64,000 bases of DNA from Marinicrinis sediminis (GTDB lineage: Bacteria > Bacillota > Bacilli > Paenibacillales > KCTC-33676). Both the position numbers and the translations under genes were made by a program. Below, piece by piece: positions 50,691-59,909 of the stretch (its first letter is position 1; each line of letters begins with the position of its first letter). The stretch is taken from positions 186,001-250,000 of the forward strand of contig NZ_JBHUMM010000043.1 of NCBI RefSeq assembly GCF_042685085.1, in the 5' to 3' direction. The notes beneath the pieces were generated by a model. That model worked only from the letters and a program-made list of their open reading frames with translations, made no database searches and was not told where the DNA came from.

Positions 50691-50798
50691 GTTTTCTGAT
50701 TCTGAATAGAAGATCTTAATCGGTTGGTTCTGGCAAGGACATACGACAGTCTTGACCTGTAAAAAGAGTCCTGCAAGGGAAGAAGGAGATGGGCAGTT

Positions 50799-51476
50799 TT
50801 GGTCTGGCTTTGGATAGGAGGCATACTGGCTGTAATTGGGTGCATCGTCTTGTTGCTGCCGATTCATATTGAATTGGAATACAAGCGTGTTCAAGCCAAT
50901 GACCGCCTCACTGCAAGATTAAAAGCGGTCGGAGGTCTCGTTCGGTACAACTATGAGATGCCAGTCATCCAGGCAGAGGGTTTATCCGCGATCAGGGTAG
51001 AGACCAAAACGTCTTCGCGAAAAAAGACGGTGAAGGAAAATGACACCGAAGTGACGCCCCGCAGTATTCAGCATTTCATTCAAAAGACAAAGGTGCTTGT
51101 GGAGCATGCGGTCGGATTGTTGAAATGGGTCAATCAGACGTTGTGGAAAGTACATTGCTACCGATTTCGCTGGCGGACCGAGATTGGAGTGGGAGATGCA
51201 CCTCAAACGGCAGTCTGCACCGGCATGATTTGGGCGTTGAAAAGCTGGCTGCTCGGTCTGTTTTGCAGTCATGTCCGCATGCATGTCTACCCTCAGCTGC
51301 ATGTGGAGCCTGTGTATGCTCACAAGAACCTGCAAATGCATGTAGATGTCTATGTGCGTATCCGTACGCTTCATGCTGTACTCGCAGCGTTGAAGCTGCT
51401 CAAGCGAATCATCAAAACTCGCAAGGGTCTGAAAGCCTGGCGAACGGTTATTTCAGAGAGAATGCAGTCTATGTAA
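50799..51476 (+). CDS. DUF2953-family membrane protein
   Basis: 225 residues, TTG 50799 after AAGGAG. One N-terminal membrane helix (WLWIGGILAVIGCIVLLLPI), then a domain with RLKAVGGLVRYNYEMP and the typical WRTEIGVGDAPQTAVCTGMI of DUF2953. In Bacillus YtfI lies next to ytfJ in the same way and is likely sporulation-linked. Function unknown. Confidence 0.8.
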   Translation: MVWLWIGGILAVIGCIVLLLPIHIELEYKRVQANDRLTARLKAVGGLVRYNYEMPVIQAEGLSAIRVETKTSSRKKTVKENDTEVTPRSIQHFIQKTKVLVEHAVGLLKWVNQTLWKVHCYRFRWRTEIGVGDAPQTAVCTGMIWALKSWLLGLFCSHVRMHVYPQLHVEPVYAHKNLQMHVDVYVRIRTLHAVLAALKLLKRIIKTRKGLKAWRTVISERMQSM

Positions 51477-51583
51477 GTCATATCGGTATGAAATACGGGG
51501 CATACTATTAGCTGAATCGCACATCAAACTCGATGCAGGAAAACGGATAATCAGCAAAGCCACTGACTGAAGGAGGAGCTCGA

Positions 51584-52033
51584 ATGAATGATCATCCCAT
51601 ACAAGGCTTGATGCAAACAGCCATGGAAAACATTAAAGCGATGGTCGATGTGAACACGATCGTAGGAGATGCTGTGGAAACCCCTGATGGCAGCGTGATT
51701 CTGCCTATCTCAAAGGTTGGATTCGGATTCGCAGCCGGTGGAAGCGACTTCGTGCTGGATACGGACAGCAACAACTCGTCTTCGGGTGAAGACAGCGCTT
51801 CATCGTCACGAAGGCATCCGTTTGGCGGCGGAAGCGGCGGTGGCGTCTCCATTACACCGATTGCGTTTCTCGTGGTAGGCAAAGAAGGGGTTCGGGTCGT
51901 ACCGCTTGATAATCAGACGCACATTCTGGAGAAAATCATTGATTCAGCTCCGGGGGTCATCGAGAAGCTGCAATCTGTGATGAAGAAAAATAAGCACGAC
52001 ACAGACAAGCAGGAGCACAATTATATTGTGTAG
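51584..52033 (+). CDS. ytfJ: Sporulation protein YtfJ (GerW family)
   Basis: 149 residues, ATG after GGAGGAG. GerW pattern: NTIVGDAVETPDGSVILPIS, VGFGFAAGGSDF, then a Ser/Gly-rich variable stretch and GGGSGGGVSITPIAFLVVGK. Expressed in the forespore and linked to germination in Bacillus. Terminator at 52052-52099. Confidence 0.88.
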   Translation: MNDHPIQGLMQTAMENIKAMVDVNTIVGDAVETPDGSVILPISKVGFGFAAGGSDFVLDTDSNNSSSGEDSASSSRRHPFGGGSGGGVSITPIAFLVVGKEGVRVVPLDNQTHILEKIIDSAPGVIEKLQSVMKKNKHDTDKQEHNYIV

Positions 52034-52051
52034 CCGTCAGGCACCAGCAGG

Positions 52052-52099
52052 AAACTGCACCTTTCTCGCCAGTAAACAGGCGGGAAGGTGCAGTTTTTA
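52052..52099 (+). terminator. Intrinsic terminator after ytfJ
   Basis: AAACTGCACCTT..CGCC pairs with GGCG..AAGGTGCAGTTT with an eight-base loop and a T-run. Confidence 0.88.
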
Positions 52100-52181
52100 T
52101 TTTGTGCTTCTTCATAACCGGACTGGAAAAGCATATACATGTACCATGATATAAGACAGGTTGTATGGAGGAGAAAATGGT

Positions 52182-53339
52182 ATGAAAGCATCCCGAGTTT
52201 GGATTATGATCGTACTGCTATCGATGCTGTGGACCCTGACAGGAGGTACAGTGACAGCCAATCATCATCAGGTGGACACGAGTGCGCAATCAGCGGCCCT
52301 GATCGATGTAGAATCTGGCCGAGTTCTGTACAGTCATCAGGGAAATCAGCAAATGCGGATTGCAAGCCTGACCAAAATCATGACGGCCATCGTGGCGATT
52401 GAACACAGCGATTTATCTTCGAGGGTCAAGGTTAGCCGACAGGCTTATGGCAAAGAAGGTTCTTCCATCTATCTCAAGCTGGGAGAGGAAATGACACTGG
52501 AGCATATGCTGTACGGTCTGATGCTGCGCTCAGGAAATGATGCTGCGACGGCGATTGCCGAGCATGTGGGCGGATCTGTCGAAGGCTTTGCCTTGCTGAT
52601 GAATCAGAAGGCCGAAGCGATTGGCATGACGCACAGCCAGTTTCGGAATCCGCATGGTCTGGATGAGGACGGTCATTATTCAACAGCGGTGGACATGGCG
52701 AAACTGAGCGCATATGCCTTGCGCAACGAGACCTTTCGTGAAATTGTCAAAACGACCGACAAGAAAGTGCCCAATCCGAATGAAAGCTGGGATTACACCT
52801 GGCGCAACAAAAACAAAATGCTTCATATGTTTGAGGGTGCGGACGGGGTGAAAACCGGATACACCAAAGCAGCGGGCAGATGTCTCGTCTCTTCCGCCAC
52901 AAGGAAAGGACAGCAGCTGGCTGTCGTTACGCTCAATGATCCGAACGATTGGCATGATCATCGGCAACTGCTTGAATACGGATTTACCACATATCCGCTT
53001 CATGAGCTGGTCAAGTCAGGTCAAGGTATACCCGGACATACAGACTGGGTAGCGGGTCGTACGATTCGCTATCCGCTGCAAGACCAGGAAAAGCAGGAGG
53101 TACAGTTCCGCATTCAGACCACACACCCATCGAGTTTGGATGCCCGCCTGGGCTTGATGGGGACACTGGTATTCACGCTCGGGAATGAGACCATGGCCAC
53201 GGTTCCCATTTATGAGGAAAATGATGTCCGTGTTAGAGAGAGTCATTCACCGACTGTCGCGGCTACAGCCGATGACAAGGGATTCCTTGCTTCCTTTTTG
53301 GCGACGCTGGAATGTGTGCTGACGGGGAAATCCTCTTGA
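52182..53339 (+). CDS. dacB: D-alanyl-D-alanine carboxypeptidase (DacB position)
   Basis: 385 residues, ATG 52182 after GGAGGAG. Signal peptide (VWIMIVLLSMLWTLTGGTVT), S-x-x-K in IASLTKIMTAI, SGN in MLRSGNDAA and KTG in DGVKTGYTKA, then a beta domain. It occupies the place of dacB before spmA and spmB in Bacillus; DacB with SpmA/B sets spore-core dehydration through cortex cross-linking. By sequence it could also be a DacF-like paralogue of the enzyme at 36.9 kb. Confidence 0.88.
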   Translation: MKASRVWIMIVLLSMLWTLTGGTVTANHHQVDTSAQSAALIDVESGRVLYSHQGNQQMRIASLTKIMTAIVAIEHSDLSSRVKVSRQAYGKEGSSIYLKLGEEMTLEHMLYGLMLRSGNDAATAIAEHVGGSVEGFALLMNQKAEAIGMTHSQFRNPHGLDEDGHYSTAVDMAKLSAYALRNETFREIVKTTDKKVPNPNESWDYTWRNKNKMLHMFEGADGVKTGYTKAAGRCLVSSATRKGQQLAVVTLNDPNDWHDHRQLLEYGFTTYPLHELVKSGQGIPGHTDWVAGRTIRYPLQDQEKQEVQFRIQTTHPSSLDARLGLMGTLVFTLGNETMATVPIYEENDVRVRESHSPTVAATADDKGFLASFLATLECVLTGKSS

Positions 53340-53362
53340 TCAGGTAAGGAGGGGGAATTGCG

Positions 53363-53944
53363 ATGGTGAATGTAATCTGGCTGTTTTTTATCGTGGCGGG
53401 ATTTGTCGTAGCTGCCTTTACAGGCCGAATGGATGAGGTAACCGCTGCGATCTTTGATGGCGCCAAAACGGGGGTGACGGTCTGTTTCGGGTTGATCAGC
53501 ATCCTCGTCTTCTGGCTGGGGATGATGCGGTTGGCAGAAGATTCAGGGCTGCTGAAAGGGCTGACACGGCTCCTCAGGCCGCTCGTGAGCTGGCTGTTCC
53601 CGTCTGTTCCGAAAGATCATCCGGCTCTTGGCTATATCATGTCCAATATGAGCGCCAATTTACTCGGACTAGGCAACGCCGCGACCCCGATGGGCATCAA
53701 GGCAATGGAGGAATTGCAGAAGCTCAATCCGGACAAGAGTACGGCCTCCCCGGCCATGTGCACACTGCTAGCGATTAATACGTCAAGCATTACCCTTATT
53801 CCGACGACGATCATCGCTATTCGCATGAATTTTGGTTCTGTACAGCCTGCGGAAATCGTCGGGACGACCATTATGGCGACGATCTGTTCGACCTTGGCAG
53901 CCATCTGGCTGGATCGTCTGTTGCAGAGAAAACAGAATGTATAG
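53363..53944 (+). CDS. spmA: Spore maturation protein A
   Basis: 193 residues, ATG after AGGAGGGGG. Nucleoside-recognition (Gate) domain membrane protein: TAAIFDGAKTGVTVCFGLIS, NMSANLLGLGNAATPMGIKA, INTSSITLIPTTIIAIR. Forms a pair with SpmB required for core dehydration. Confidence 0.93.
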   Translation: MVNVIWLFFIVAGFVVAAFTGRMDEVTAAIFDGAKTGVTVCFGLISILVFWLGMMRLAEDSGLLKGLTRLLRPLVSWLFPSVPKDHPALGYIMSNMSANLLGLGNAATPMGIKAMEELQKLNPDKSTASPAMCTLLAINTSSITLIPTTIIAIRMNFGSVQPAEIVGTTIMATICSTLAAIWLDRLLQRKQNV

Positions 53945-53965
53945 CGGGAAGGGAGAGGAGTTGCG

Positions 53966-54499
53966 TTGTATGCCTTCATTAATACCATATCGATCTGGGC
54001 AATACCGGTCATCGTAGCACTCATCCCGTTGTATGCTTTCTATCGCAAGATTCCCGTATATGAATCTTTCGTGGACGGGGCAAAAGGCGGCTTTGACACG
54101 GCAATAAAGATTGTCCCTCATCTCGTGGGGATGATGGTCGCCATCAGTGTGTTTCGGGCCTCAGGAGCGATGGATGTATTGCTCGCAGGGGTACGCCCGG
54201 TGATGGAAGGACTGGGCATTCCGAGCGAAGTATTGCCGCTGTCGATCCTTCGTTCGATTACAGGCGCTGGCTCGCTTGCTTTTGCTACCGATCTGATGAA
54301 AGAGCATGGACCGGATTCGCTGATCGGACAAATTGCGTCCACGATTCAGGGGAGCTCAGATACGACGTTGTATGTGTTGACTGTCTATTTTGGTGCAGTG
54401 GGAATACGCAAAAGTCGCTATGCGCTCAAAGTTGGCTTGTTCGCTGATTTTATCGGATTTGCCGCATCGGTTTTACTATGTTTACTCGTATTTGGATAG
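53966..54499 (+). CDS. spmB: Spore maturation protein B
   Basis: 177 residues from TTG 53966, after GGGAGAGGAG. Same Gate fold: YESFVDGAKGGFDTAIKIVP, LRSITGAGSLAFATDLMKEH, TIQGSSDTTLYVLTVYFGAV. 21 bases after spmA; terminator at 54513-54546. Confidence 0.93.
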   Translation: MYAFINTISIWAIPVIVALIPLYAFYRKIPVYESFVDGAKGGFDTAIKIVPHLVGMMVAISVFRASGAMDVLLAGVRPVMEGLGIPSEVLPLSILRSITGAGSLAFATDLMKEHGPDSLIGQIASTIQGSSDTTLYVLTVYFGAVGIRKSRYALKVGLFADFIGFAASVLLCLLVFG

Positions 54500-54512
54500 G
54501 ATAAGGAGAAGG

Positions 54513-54546
54513 AACCATTAGAGATTTTGCGCTAATGGTTTTTTTC
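54513..54546 (+). terminator. Intrinsic terminator after spmB
   Basis: AACCATTAG (54513-54521) pairs with CTAATGGTT (54532-54540), then seven T. Confidence 0.88.
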
Positions 54547-54599
54547 ATGTTGTGATTTGTCGTCACAATCGCTATGATAAGGTTTGAGGTGAAACATAA

Positions 54600-55370
54600 A
54601 TGGAACGATTACAGAAAGTGTTGGCACATGCGGGCGTAGCCTCGCGAAGAAAATGCGAAGAATTGATTACCGCCGGCAAGGTGGAAGTGAATGAAGAAGT
54701 GGTTACAGAGCTGGGTGTGAAAGTAGACCCGGACGTGGATGAGATAAAGGTAAACGGTCGCCCGATCCGCAAAGAAGAAAAGGTATACATTTTGCTGAAC
54801 AAACCGAAAGCCGTCATCAGCAGTGTCACAGACCCGGCAGGCAGACAGGTTGTAACCGATTATTTGAAAGGGATCAAGCAGCGGGTCTATCCGGTGGGTC
54901 GCCTGGACTATGACACGGAAGGACTGCTCCTACTGACAAATGATGGAGAATTTGCAAACATGCTGCTTCATCCGAAGCATGGCATCGACAAAACGTACCA
55001 TGCCACGGTGAAGGGAATTCCGCATGGCAATGTATTGGACAAATTGCGCAAGGGGATCAAGCTGGAGGACGGAATGACAGCTCCTGCGGAAGTCGAGTAT
55101 TACGATGTCAATCCGGAGATGAACAAATCTGTGATATCCGTCACCATTCATGAAGGCCGGAATCGTCAGGTGCGGAGAATGTTCGATGCGATCCACTATC
55201 CGCTTTCCAAGCTGAAAAGAGTCAAGTTTGGCTTTTTGACTTTGCAGGGAGTGCGGCGTGGAAAGTTTCGATATTTGACAAAATCAGAGGTCAAGGAAAT
55301 GAAGGATCTGGCGCTCAGGTCACATAATATTCAAAAAGAAACACCGAACGAAGAGGGAAGTTCGTTATAA
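54600..55370 (+). CDS. rluB: 23S rRNA pseudouridine synthase B
   Basis: 256 residues. S4-type RNA-binding domain (MERLQKVLAHAGVASRRKCE), catalytic Asp in VGRLDYDTEGLLLLTNDGEF and IHEGRNRQVRRMFDAIHYPL. Modifies U2605-equivalent of 23S rRNA. The next gene resA starts 57 bases later and may be co-transcribed. Confidence 0.93.
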   Translation: MERLQKVLAHAGVASRRKCEELITAGKVEVNEEVVTELGVKVDPDVDEIKVNGRPIRKEEKVYILLNKPKAVISSVTDPAGRQVVTDYLKGIKQRVYPVGRLDYDTEGLLLLTNDGEFANMLLHPKHGIDKTYHATVKGIPHGNVLDKLRKGIKLEDGMTAPAEVEYYDVNPEMNKSVISVTIHEGRNRQVRRMFDAIHYPLSKLKRVKFGFLTLQGVRRGKFRYLTKSEVKEMKDLALRSHNIQKETPNEEGSSL

Positions 55371-55427
55371 TAGGAGTTGATGCACATAGCATCTGATTTT
55401 ATTCTTCTGTTATAGGTGGTTAGCGAA

Positions 55428-55961
55428 ATGAAAAATAAAAAAACGATGCAAATCGTCATTCTGGCCCTGTTTGTCATCGTGGGCGGCTATACGATCACAA
55501 GTGGATTATTTAAGGAGAGCAATCCGCTCCCGCAGGAAGGGAAGGAAGTGCCGGCCTTTGAATTAACCGATCTGGAAGGAAACCAGGTCTCCTTGAGCAT
55601 GTTCGAGGGACAGCCTGTCATCATTAACTTTTGGGGCACCTTCTGTGAGCCTTGTGTGCGGGAAATGCCGTTAATTGAAGACTATTATCAAACCTATCAG
55701 GAAGACGGACTCGTTGTACTCGGAGTCAATCTGGCTGAGCCCAAGTTGCGCGTACAGACATTCATTGAGGATATGGGTGTCTCTTTTCCTATATTAATGG
55801 ACCCGGGCAGCAAGACAAGAAAAGATTACGGGGTTTCTTCTTTCCCGACCACGTTTTTTGTCAATGAGCAGGGAGAACTCGCCAGTGAAGTCATCGGTGA
55901 AATGACGGAATCAACCATGCGCATACACTTGTCCAAAATCATGTCACAGCCCTTGAAATAA
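55428..55961 (+). CDS. resA: Thiol-disulfide oxidoreductase ResA
   Basis: 177 residues; ATG 55428 after TAGGTGG. One N-terminal membrane anchor (MQIVILALFVIVGGYTITSG) and an extracytoplasmic thioredoxin domain with active site WGTFCEPCVREM (C73, C76) and the FP-type cis-Pro (SSFPTTFFV). It reduces apocytochrome c cysteines for haem attachment by ResB/ResC. Confidence 0.93.
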   Translation: MKNKKTMQIVILALFVIVGGYTITSGLFKESNPLPQEGKEVPAFELTDLEGNQVSLSMFEGQPVIINFWGTFCEPCVREMPLIEDYYQTYQEDGLVVLGVNLAEPKLRVQTFIEDMGVSFPILMDPGSKTRKDYGVSSFPTTFFVNEQGELASEVIGEMTESTMRIHLSKIMSQPLK

Positions 55962-56044
55962 GCTCATTCCAATTGCTTGCCTGTTAAATGGGAGAGTCGC
56001 AAGCGGATAGAAAGTCAACAGGGCAGAAGGGGGGACAGGCTGAA

Positions 56045-57895
56045 ATGATGGAAAATACGAAATGTGAATGCGGGCATCAGAACCCCGTTGGGACCCTGCT
56101 GTGTGAGTCATGCGGCAAGCCGCTGCAGGAAATGGATGAGCAGGAATTGCTGGAAATGCGTTATGACGGAATGGCGCGACGGTCCCAGCGTGCCAATAAA
56201 TCGTGGATCGACCACATATGGAGTTTCTTCTCTTCCGTAAAAATAGCCGTATACCTGATCGTGATTACATTGATTGTGGCTTCGCTAGGTACGATCTATC
56301 CACAGCAAAGCACTTTTATCGGACGGGTAGACTTTGCAAAGTGGTATGCAGACAATTACGGCTGGACCGGCAAACTTTACTACTATCTGGGCTTGTCAAC
56401 GGTCTATGAGTCTTGGTGGTTCAAGGCGCTGCTAGTGATGATCGGCACCTCGCTGGTCGTTTGCAGTCTGGACCGGGTGTTGCCTTTGTACCGGGCGCTA
56501 AGCAAGCAAAAGCTACGCAAGCATCCGCAATTCCTGATGCGGCAAAAAGTAGCTTTCAAGGGAATGGTTCCACAGTCTGGCGCCAATCATGCCGTTCAAT
56601 CAGAACTAACTGCTCTTTCGGACCAAACCGGTCATTCGGATCAAGCCAGTTTTTCGGATCAAACGGATCAAGCTGCTCATGCGAACGATATACAGGATCA
56701 AACGAATCTTACCGAAGGTGCTGTTTCAGCGTCATCCCAAACCGCAGAGTTGCAGCAGACGCAGCAGACAGAGGGAGACTGGATGGCGCAAATGCAAGCT
56801 GCGCTCAAGAAGAAGCGTTATCGGGTACATGTAGAGGATGGCGCACTGCTGGCCGAGAAAGGGCGGTTCAGTCGCTGGGGACCTTATATCAATCATATTG
56901 GTCTTATCTTGTTCTTGCTGGCCGTTTTGGCCAGAGGCATTCCTGGCTGGCATCTGGATGAGCATATCTGGGTACTGGAACAGGACATAGTGAAGCTGGA
57001 GAATACCCCGTACTACGTGAAGAATGAAAAGTTTACGCTCGATTTCTATGATGAGGACGAAATCCCAGAAGCCATCCAGGATCAGGGCAAAACAATTGCC
57101 AAAACGTATCGTCTTGACGCCGTGCTGTACGAATGCACCGACAACTGCGACAGTCAGGAACCGGTATTGGAACAAGTACATGCACATGATATAGAAGTGA
57201 ACTACCCGCTGAAATACAAGGATTTGTGGATTTATCTCGTGGATTACGAGCCGACCCGTCAACTGCTGTCCATGAACCTGACGCTCAAGAAATCGGCGGA
57301 GGAGAACGTGCTGGGACAGTTTGAACTGGATATGAGAGATCCGCAAAAAGAATATCAGATTGATGCGTATACGGTCATGATTGAGGATTATTACCCGGAA
57401 CTGATTATGAGAGAAGGGGCACCAGCCACGAATTCCAGGGACCCGATCAATCCGGCCTTTATCATGCAGGTCACCGGTCCGGATATAGCTCCGCAAGGAG
57501 AGCGTTACTTGTTCATCCCGATGATGGGGGTTATGACGCTGATTGGGGAGGATGGATTTGACCTGACGGCGCAGCAGCAGGGAGAAATGGAATTCACGAT
57601 CCAGTCTGAGGACGATGTGGTCATGTCAGAATTCCGTTCCTTCCTGAATATTCGCAAGGATGTCGCCATTATGTATATCTGGATTGGTGGTGCGATCAGC
57701 ATGATTGGTCTTATCATGGGCTTTTACTGGCAGCATCGCAGAATCTGGCTGAGAGTGGACAAGGGACAGATTCAACTCGGTGCGCATACAAATAAAAACT
57801 GGTTCGCACTGCGCAAAGAACTGGCTGACACATTGAAACGTACGGGGATCGAGGTAGACCCTCGATCGCTATCGAATGAGGTGAAATCGAAATGA
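56045..57895 (+). CDS. resB: Cytochrome c biogenesis protein ResB
   Basis: 616 residues; ATG 56045 after GGGGGG. N-terminal zinc ribbon (CECGHQNPVGTLLCESCGKP) as in Bacillus ResB, membrane helices near 60-80, 125-145, 275-295 and 540-560, and a large outside domain. A low-complexity insert of about 75 residues (around 160-235, with SDQTGHSDQASFSDQTDQA) sits in the cytoplasmic loop after helix 2. ResB with ResC handles haem for covalent attachment to cytochrome c. Overlaps resC by 4 bases. Confidence 0.92.
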   Translation: MMENTKCECGHQNPVGTLLCESCGKPLQEMDEQELLEMRYDGMARRSQRANKSWIDHIWSFFSSVKIAVYLIVITLIVASLGTIYPQQSTFIGRVDFAKWYADNYGWTGKLYYYLGLSTVYESWWFKALLVMIGTSLVVCSLDRVLPLYRALSKQKLRKHPQFLMRQKVAFKGMVPQSGANHAVQSELTALSDQTGHSDQASFSDQTDQAAHANDIQDQTNLTEGAVSASSQTAELQQTQQTEGDWMAQMQAALKKKRYRVHVEDGALLAEKGRFSRWGPYINHIGLILFLLAVLARGIPGWHLDEHIWVLEQDIVKLENTPYYVKNEKFTLDFYDEDEIPEAIQDQGKTIAKTYRLDAVLYECTDNCDSQEPVLEQVHAHDIEVNYPLKYKDLWIYLVDYEPTRQLLSMNLTLKKSAEENVLGQFELDMRDPQKEYQIDAYTVMIEDYYPELIMREGAPATNSRDPINPAFIMQVTGPDIAPQGERYLFIPMMGVMTLIGEDGFDLTAQQQGEMEFTIQSEDDVVMSEFRSFLNIRKDVAIMYIWIGGAISMIGLIMGFYWQHRRIWLRVDKGQIQLGAHTNKNWFALRKELADTLKRTGIEVDPRSLSNEVKSK

Positions 57896-59148
57896 ATGCA
57901 CTGGAACTAAGTAATGGAGCGCTGGTTGCTTCCATGCTGCTCTATATCTCCTCCTTTTTCCTGTTTGTGTTTGCAGCGCTCGGCAAGTCATTCCGGAGCG
58001 ATCATCCAGCACGCAGACAGCGCAAATGGAGCAAAATCGCCCTGACAGTAGGGATTATCGGATTCGTCGCCCAGCTGACCTATTTTATTGCCCGCTGGAT
58101 CTACATTTCCCATACGCCGCTGTCCAATTTATTTGAATATATGACGTTTCTGTCGATGATGATTGTGGCTTCCTTTTTCGTCATTTATGCCCTGTACCGC
58201 ACACCGCTTACCGGGGTGATCATGATGCCGCTTGCCATCATCATCCTGGGCTATGCCGCTGTTTTCCCTTGGGACCCTTCACCGCTTGAACCAGCACTTG
58301 ATGGTGGGGACAAGCTGTGGCTGCTCCGTATTCACGTGTCGCTGGCAGCCGCGGGCGAAGCATTTTTCGCGATTGGTTTTGCAGGCGGACTCATGTATTT
58401 GCTACGAACAATTAACTACGCATCTACGGAGAAGAAGGACAAAAATCAGAAGCGATTGATGGAATTTACGCTATTCTCGCTGCTGGTCCTTATTGGCTTT
58501 ATTGTGAGCAACTTGCTGTTCTCCATGACGGGATATGAAGCCGTATTCAAAAAGCAGGAGATGAGCGGAGAGCAAGTGCTGGAACAGCAGGTACGCTATA
58601 CGCTGCCTCCGATTTCTGCGCCAAGTGATGCCGAACTGGATAAAATGGATTCGTTTCTCGGTATGACGGAACCGCTCTTCGAAGCCCCAAGCTGGATGAA
58701 AGGCATTAACGCAGGTCGGAAACTGAACACAGTGATCTGGTCAGTCTTGTTCGGACTGCTGTTGTACGGGCTGGCCCGATTGATTGTTCGCAAGCCGCTC
58801 GGCGCAGTCATTCAACCGATTCTAAAGGAACTGGACCCGGATGACCTGGATGAAATCAGCTATCGGGCGATTGCCCTCGGCTTCCCGATCTTTACGCTCG
58901 GCGCCCTTATTTTTGCCATGATCTGGGCGCATATCGCCTGGGGCCGATTCTGGAACTTTGATCCCAAGGAAACCTGGGCGCTTGTAACGTGGCTCTTCTA
59001 CAGTGCCTATCTGCATTTCCGGTTGTCCAGAGGCTGGCAGGGTACGAAGTCATCCTGGCTTGCTGTACTCGGATTTGTAATCGTCTTTTTCACACTGGTA
59101 GGCGTCAATCTGCTATTGGCCGGATTGCATTCCTATGCGGGTGTATAA
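57892..59148 (+). CDS. resC: Cytochrome c biogenesis protein ResC (CcsA-type)
   Basis: 418 residues, about eight membrane helices. Haem-handling signature WGRFWNFDPKETWALVTWLF with conserved His residues in IHVSLAAAGEA and the final GLHSYAGV. Partner of ResB in system II cytochrome c maturation. resD starts 47 bases after. Confidence 0.94.
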   Translation: MNALELSNGALVASMLLYISSFFLFVFAALGKSFRSDHPARRQRKWSKIALTVGIIGFVAQLTYFIARWIYISHTPLSNLFEYMTFLSMMIVASFFVIYALYRTPLTGVIMMPLAIIILGYAAVFPWDPSPLEPALDGGDKLWLLRIHVSLAAAGEAFFAIGFAGGLMYLLRTINYASTEKKDKNQKRLMEFTLFSLLVLIGFIVSNLLFSMTGYEAVFKKQEMSGEQVLEQQVRYTLPPISAPSDAELDKMDSFLGMTEPLFEAPSWMKGINAGRKLNTVIWSVLFGLLLYGLARLIVRKPLGAVIQPILKELDPDDLDEISYRAIALGFPIFTLGALIFAMIWAHIAWGRFWNFDPKETWALVTWLFYSAYLHFRLSRGWQGTKSSWLAVLGFVIVFFTLVGVNLLLAGLHSYAGV

Positions 59149-59195
59149 TCATGATATAATGATCGAAAATGGATGACGGAAGGAAGGATGCTGGA

Positions 59196-59909
59196 ATGTC
59201 TGACAATTTTACTATCCTTGTGGTGGATGATGAAGAACGGATTCGCAGATTGCTGCGTATGTATTTGGAGAAAGAAGGATTTATGATTGATGAAGCCGAA
59301 GACGGAGAGACCGCACTTCGCAAAGGGATGGAACGGGATTACGGTCTAGTCATCCTGGATGTGATGCTGCCGGGTATCGATGGAATCGAAGTATGCATGA
59401 AGCTTCGTCAGGAGAAAGCCACTCCAATTATTATGCTGACGGCCAAGGGAGAGGAAGTCAACCGCGTTCAGGGTTTTGAAGTGGGGGCAGATGATTATGT
59501 GGTCAAGCCCTTCAGCCCGAGAGAGGTGATTTATCGTGTGAAAGCGATACTCCGCCGTTCTTCTGCAACCGCCTATCTGTCCAAGGAAGGACGTTCCAGC
59601 AACAATATCGTGTTCCCTCATCTGGTGATTGAGCATGACGCCCACCGTGTGACAGCAGGAGGTGTGGACATCAGCTTGACACCGAAGGAGTATGAGCTGC
59701 TTCACTATTTGGCGATCTCGCCGGATAAGGTCTTCTCCCGGGAAGAACTGCTGAAGGATGTATGGAACTATGAGTTTTTCGGAGACCTGAGAACGGTCGA
59801 TACACATGTGAAGCGTCTAAGAGAGAAATTGAACCGAGTCTCGCCGGATGCCGCAGCCATGATCACGACCGTCTGGGGTGTCGGCTACAAGCTTGAGGTA
59901 CCGAAGTGA
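59196..59909 (+). CDS. resD: Response regulator ResD
   Basis: 237 residues; ATG 59196 after GGAAGG. Receiver domain with DDE at 11-13, phosphoacceptor Asp55 (VILDVMLPGIDG), Lys in VVKPFSPREV; OmpR-type winged helix (LTPKEYELLHYLAISPDKVF, TVDTHVKRLREKL). Activates respiration and cytochrome c genes under low oxygen. Overlaps resE by 4 bases. Confidence 0.94.
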   Translation: MSDNFTILVVDDEERIRRLLRMYLEKEGFMIDEAEDGETALRKGMERDYGLVILDVMLPGIDGIEVCMKLRQEKATPIIMLTAKGEEVNRVQGFEVGADDYVVKPFSPREVIYRVKAILRRSSATAYLSKEGRSSNNIVFPHLVIEHDAHRVTAGGVDISLTPKEYELLHYLAISPDKVFSREELLKDVWNYEFFGDLRTVDTHVKRLREKLNRVSPDAAAMITTVWGVGYKLEVPK

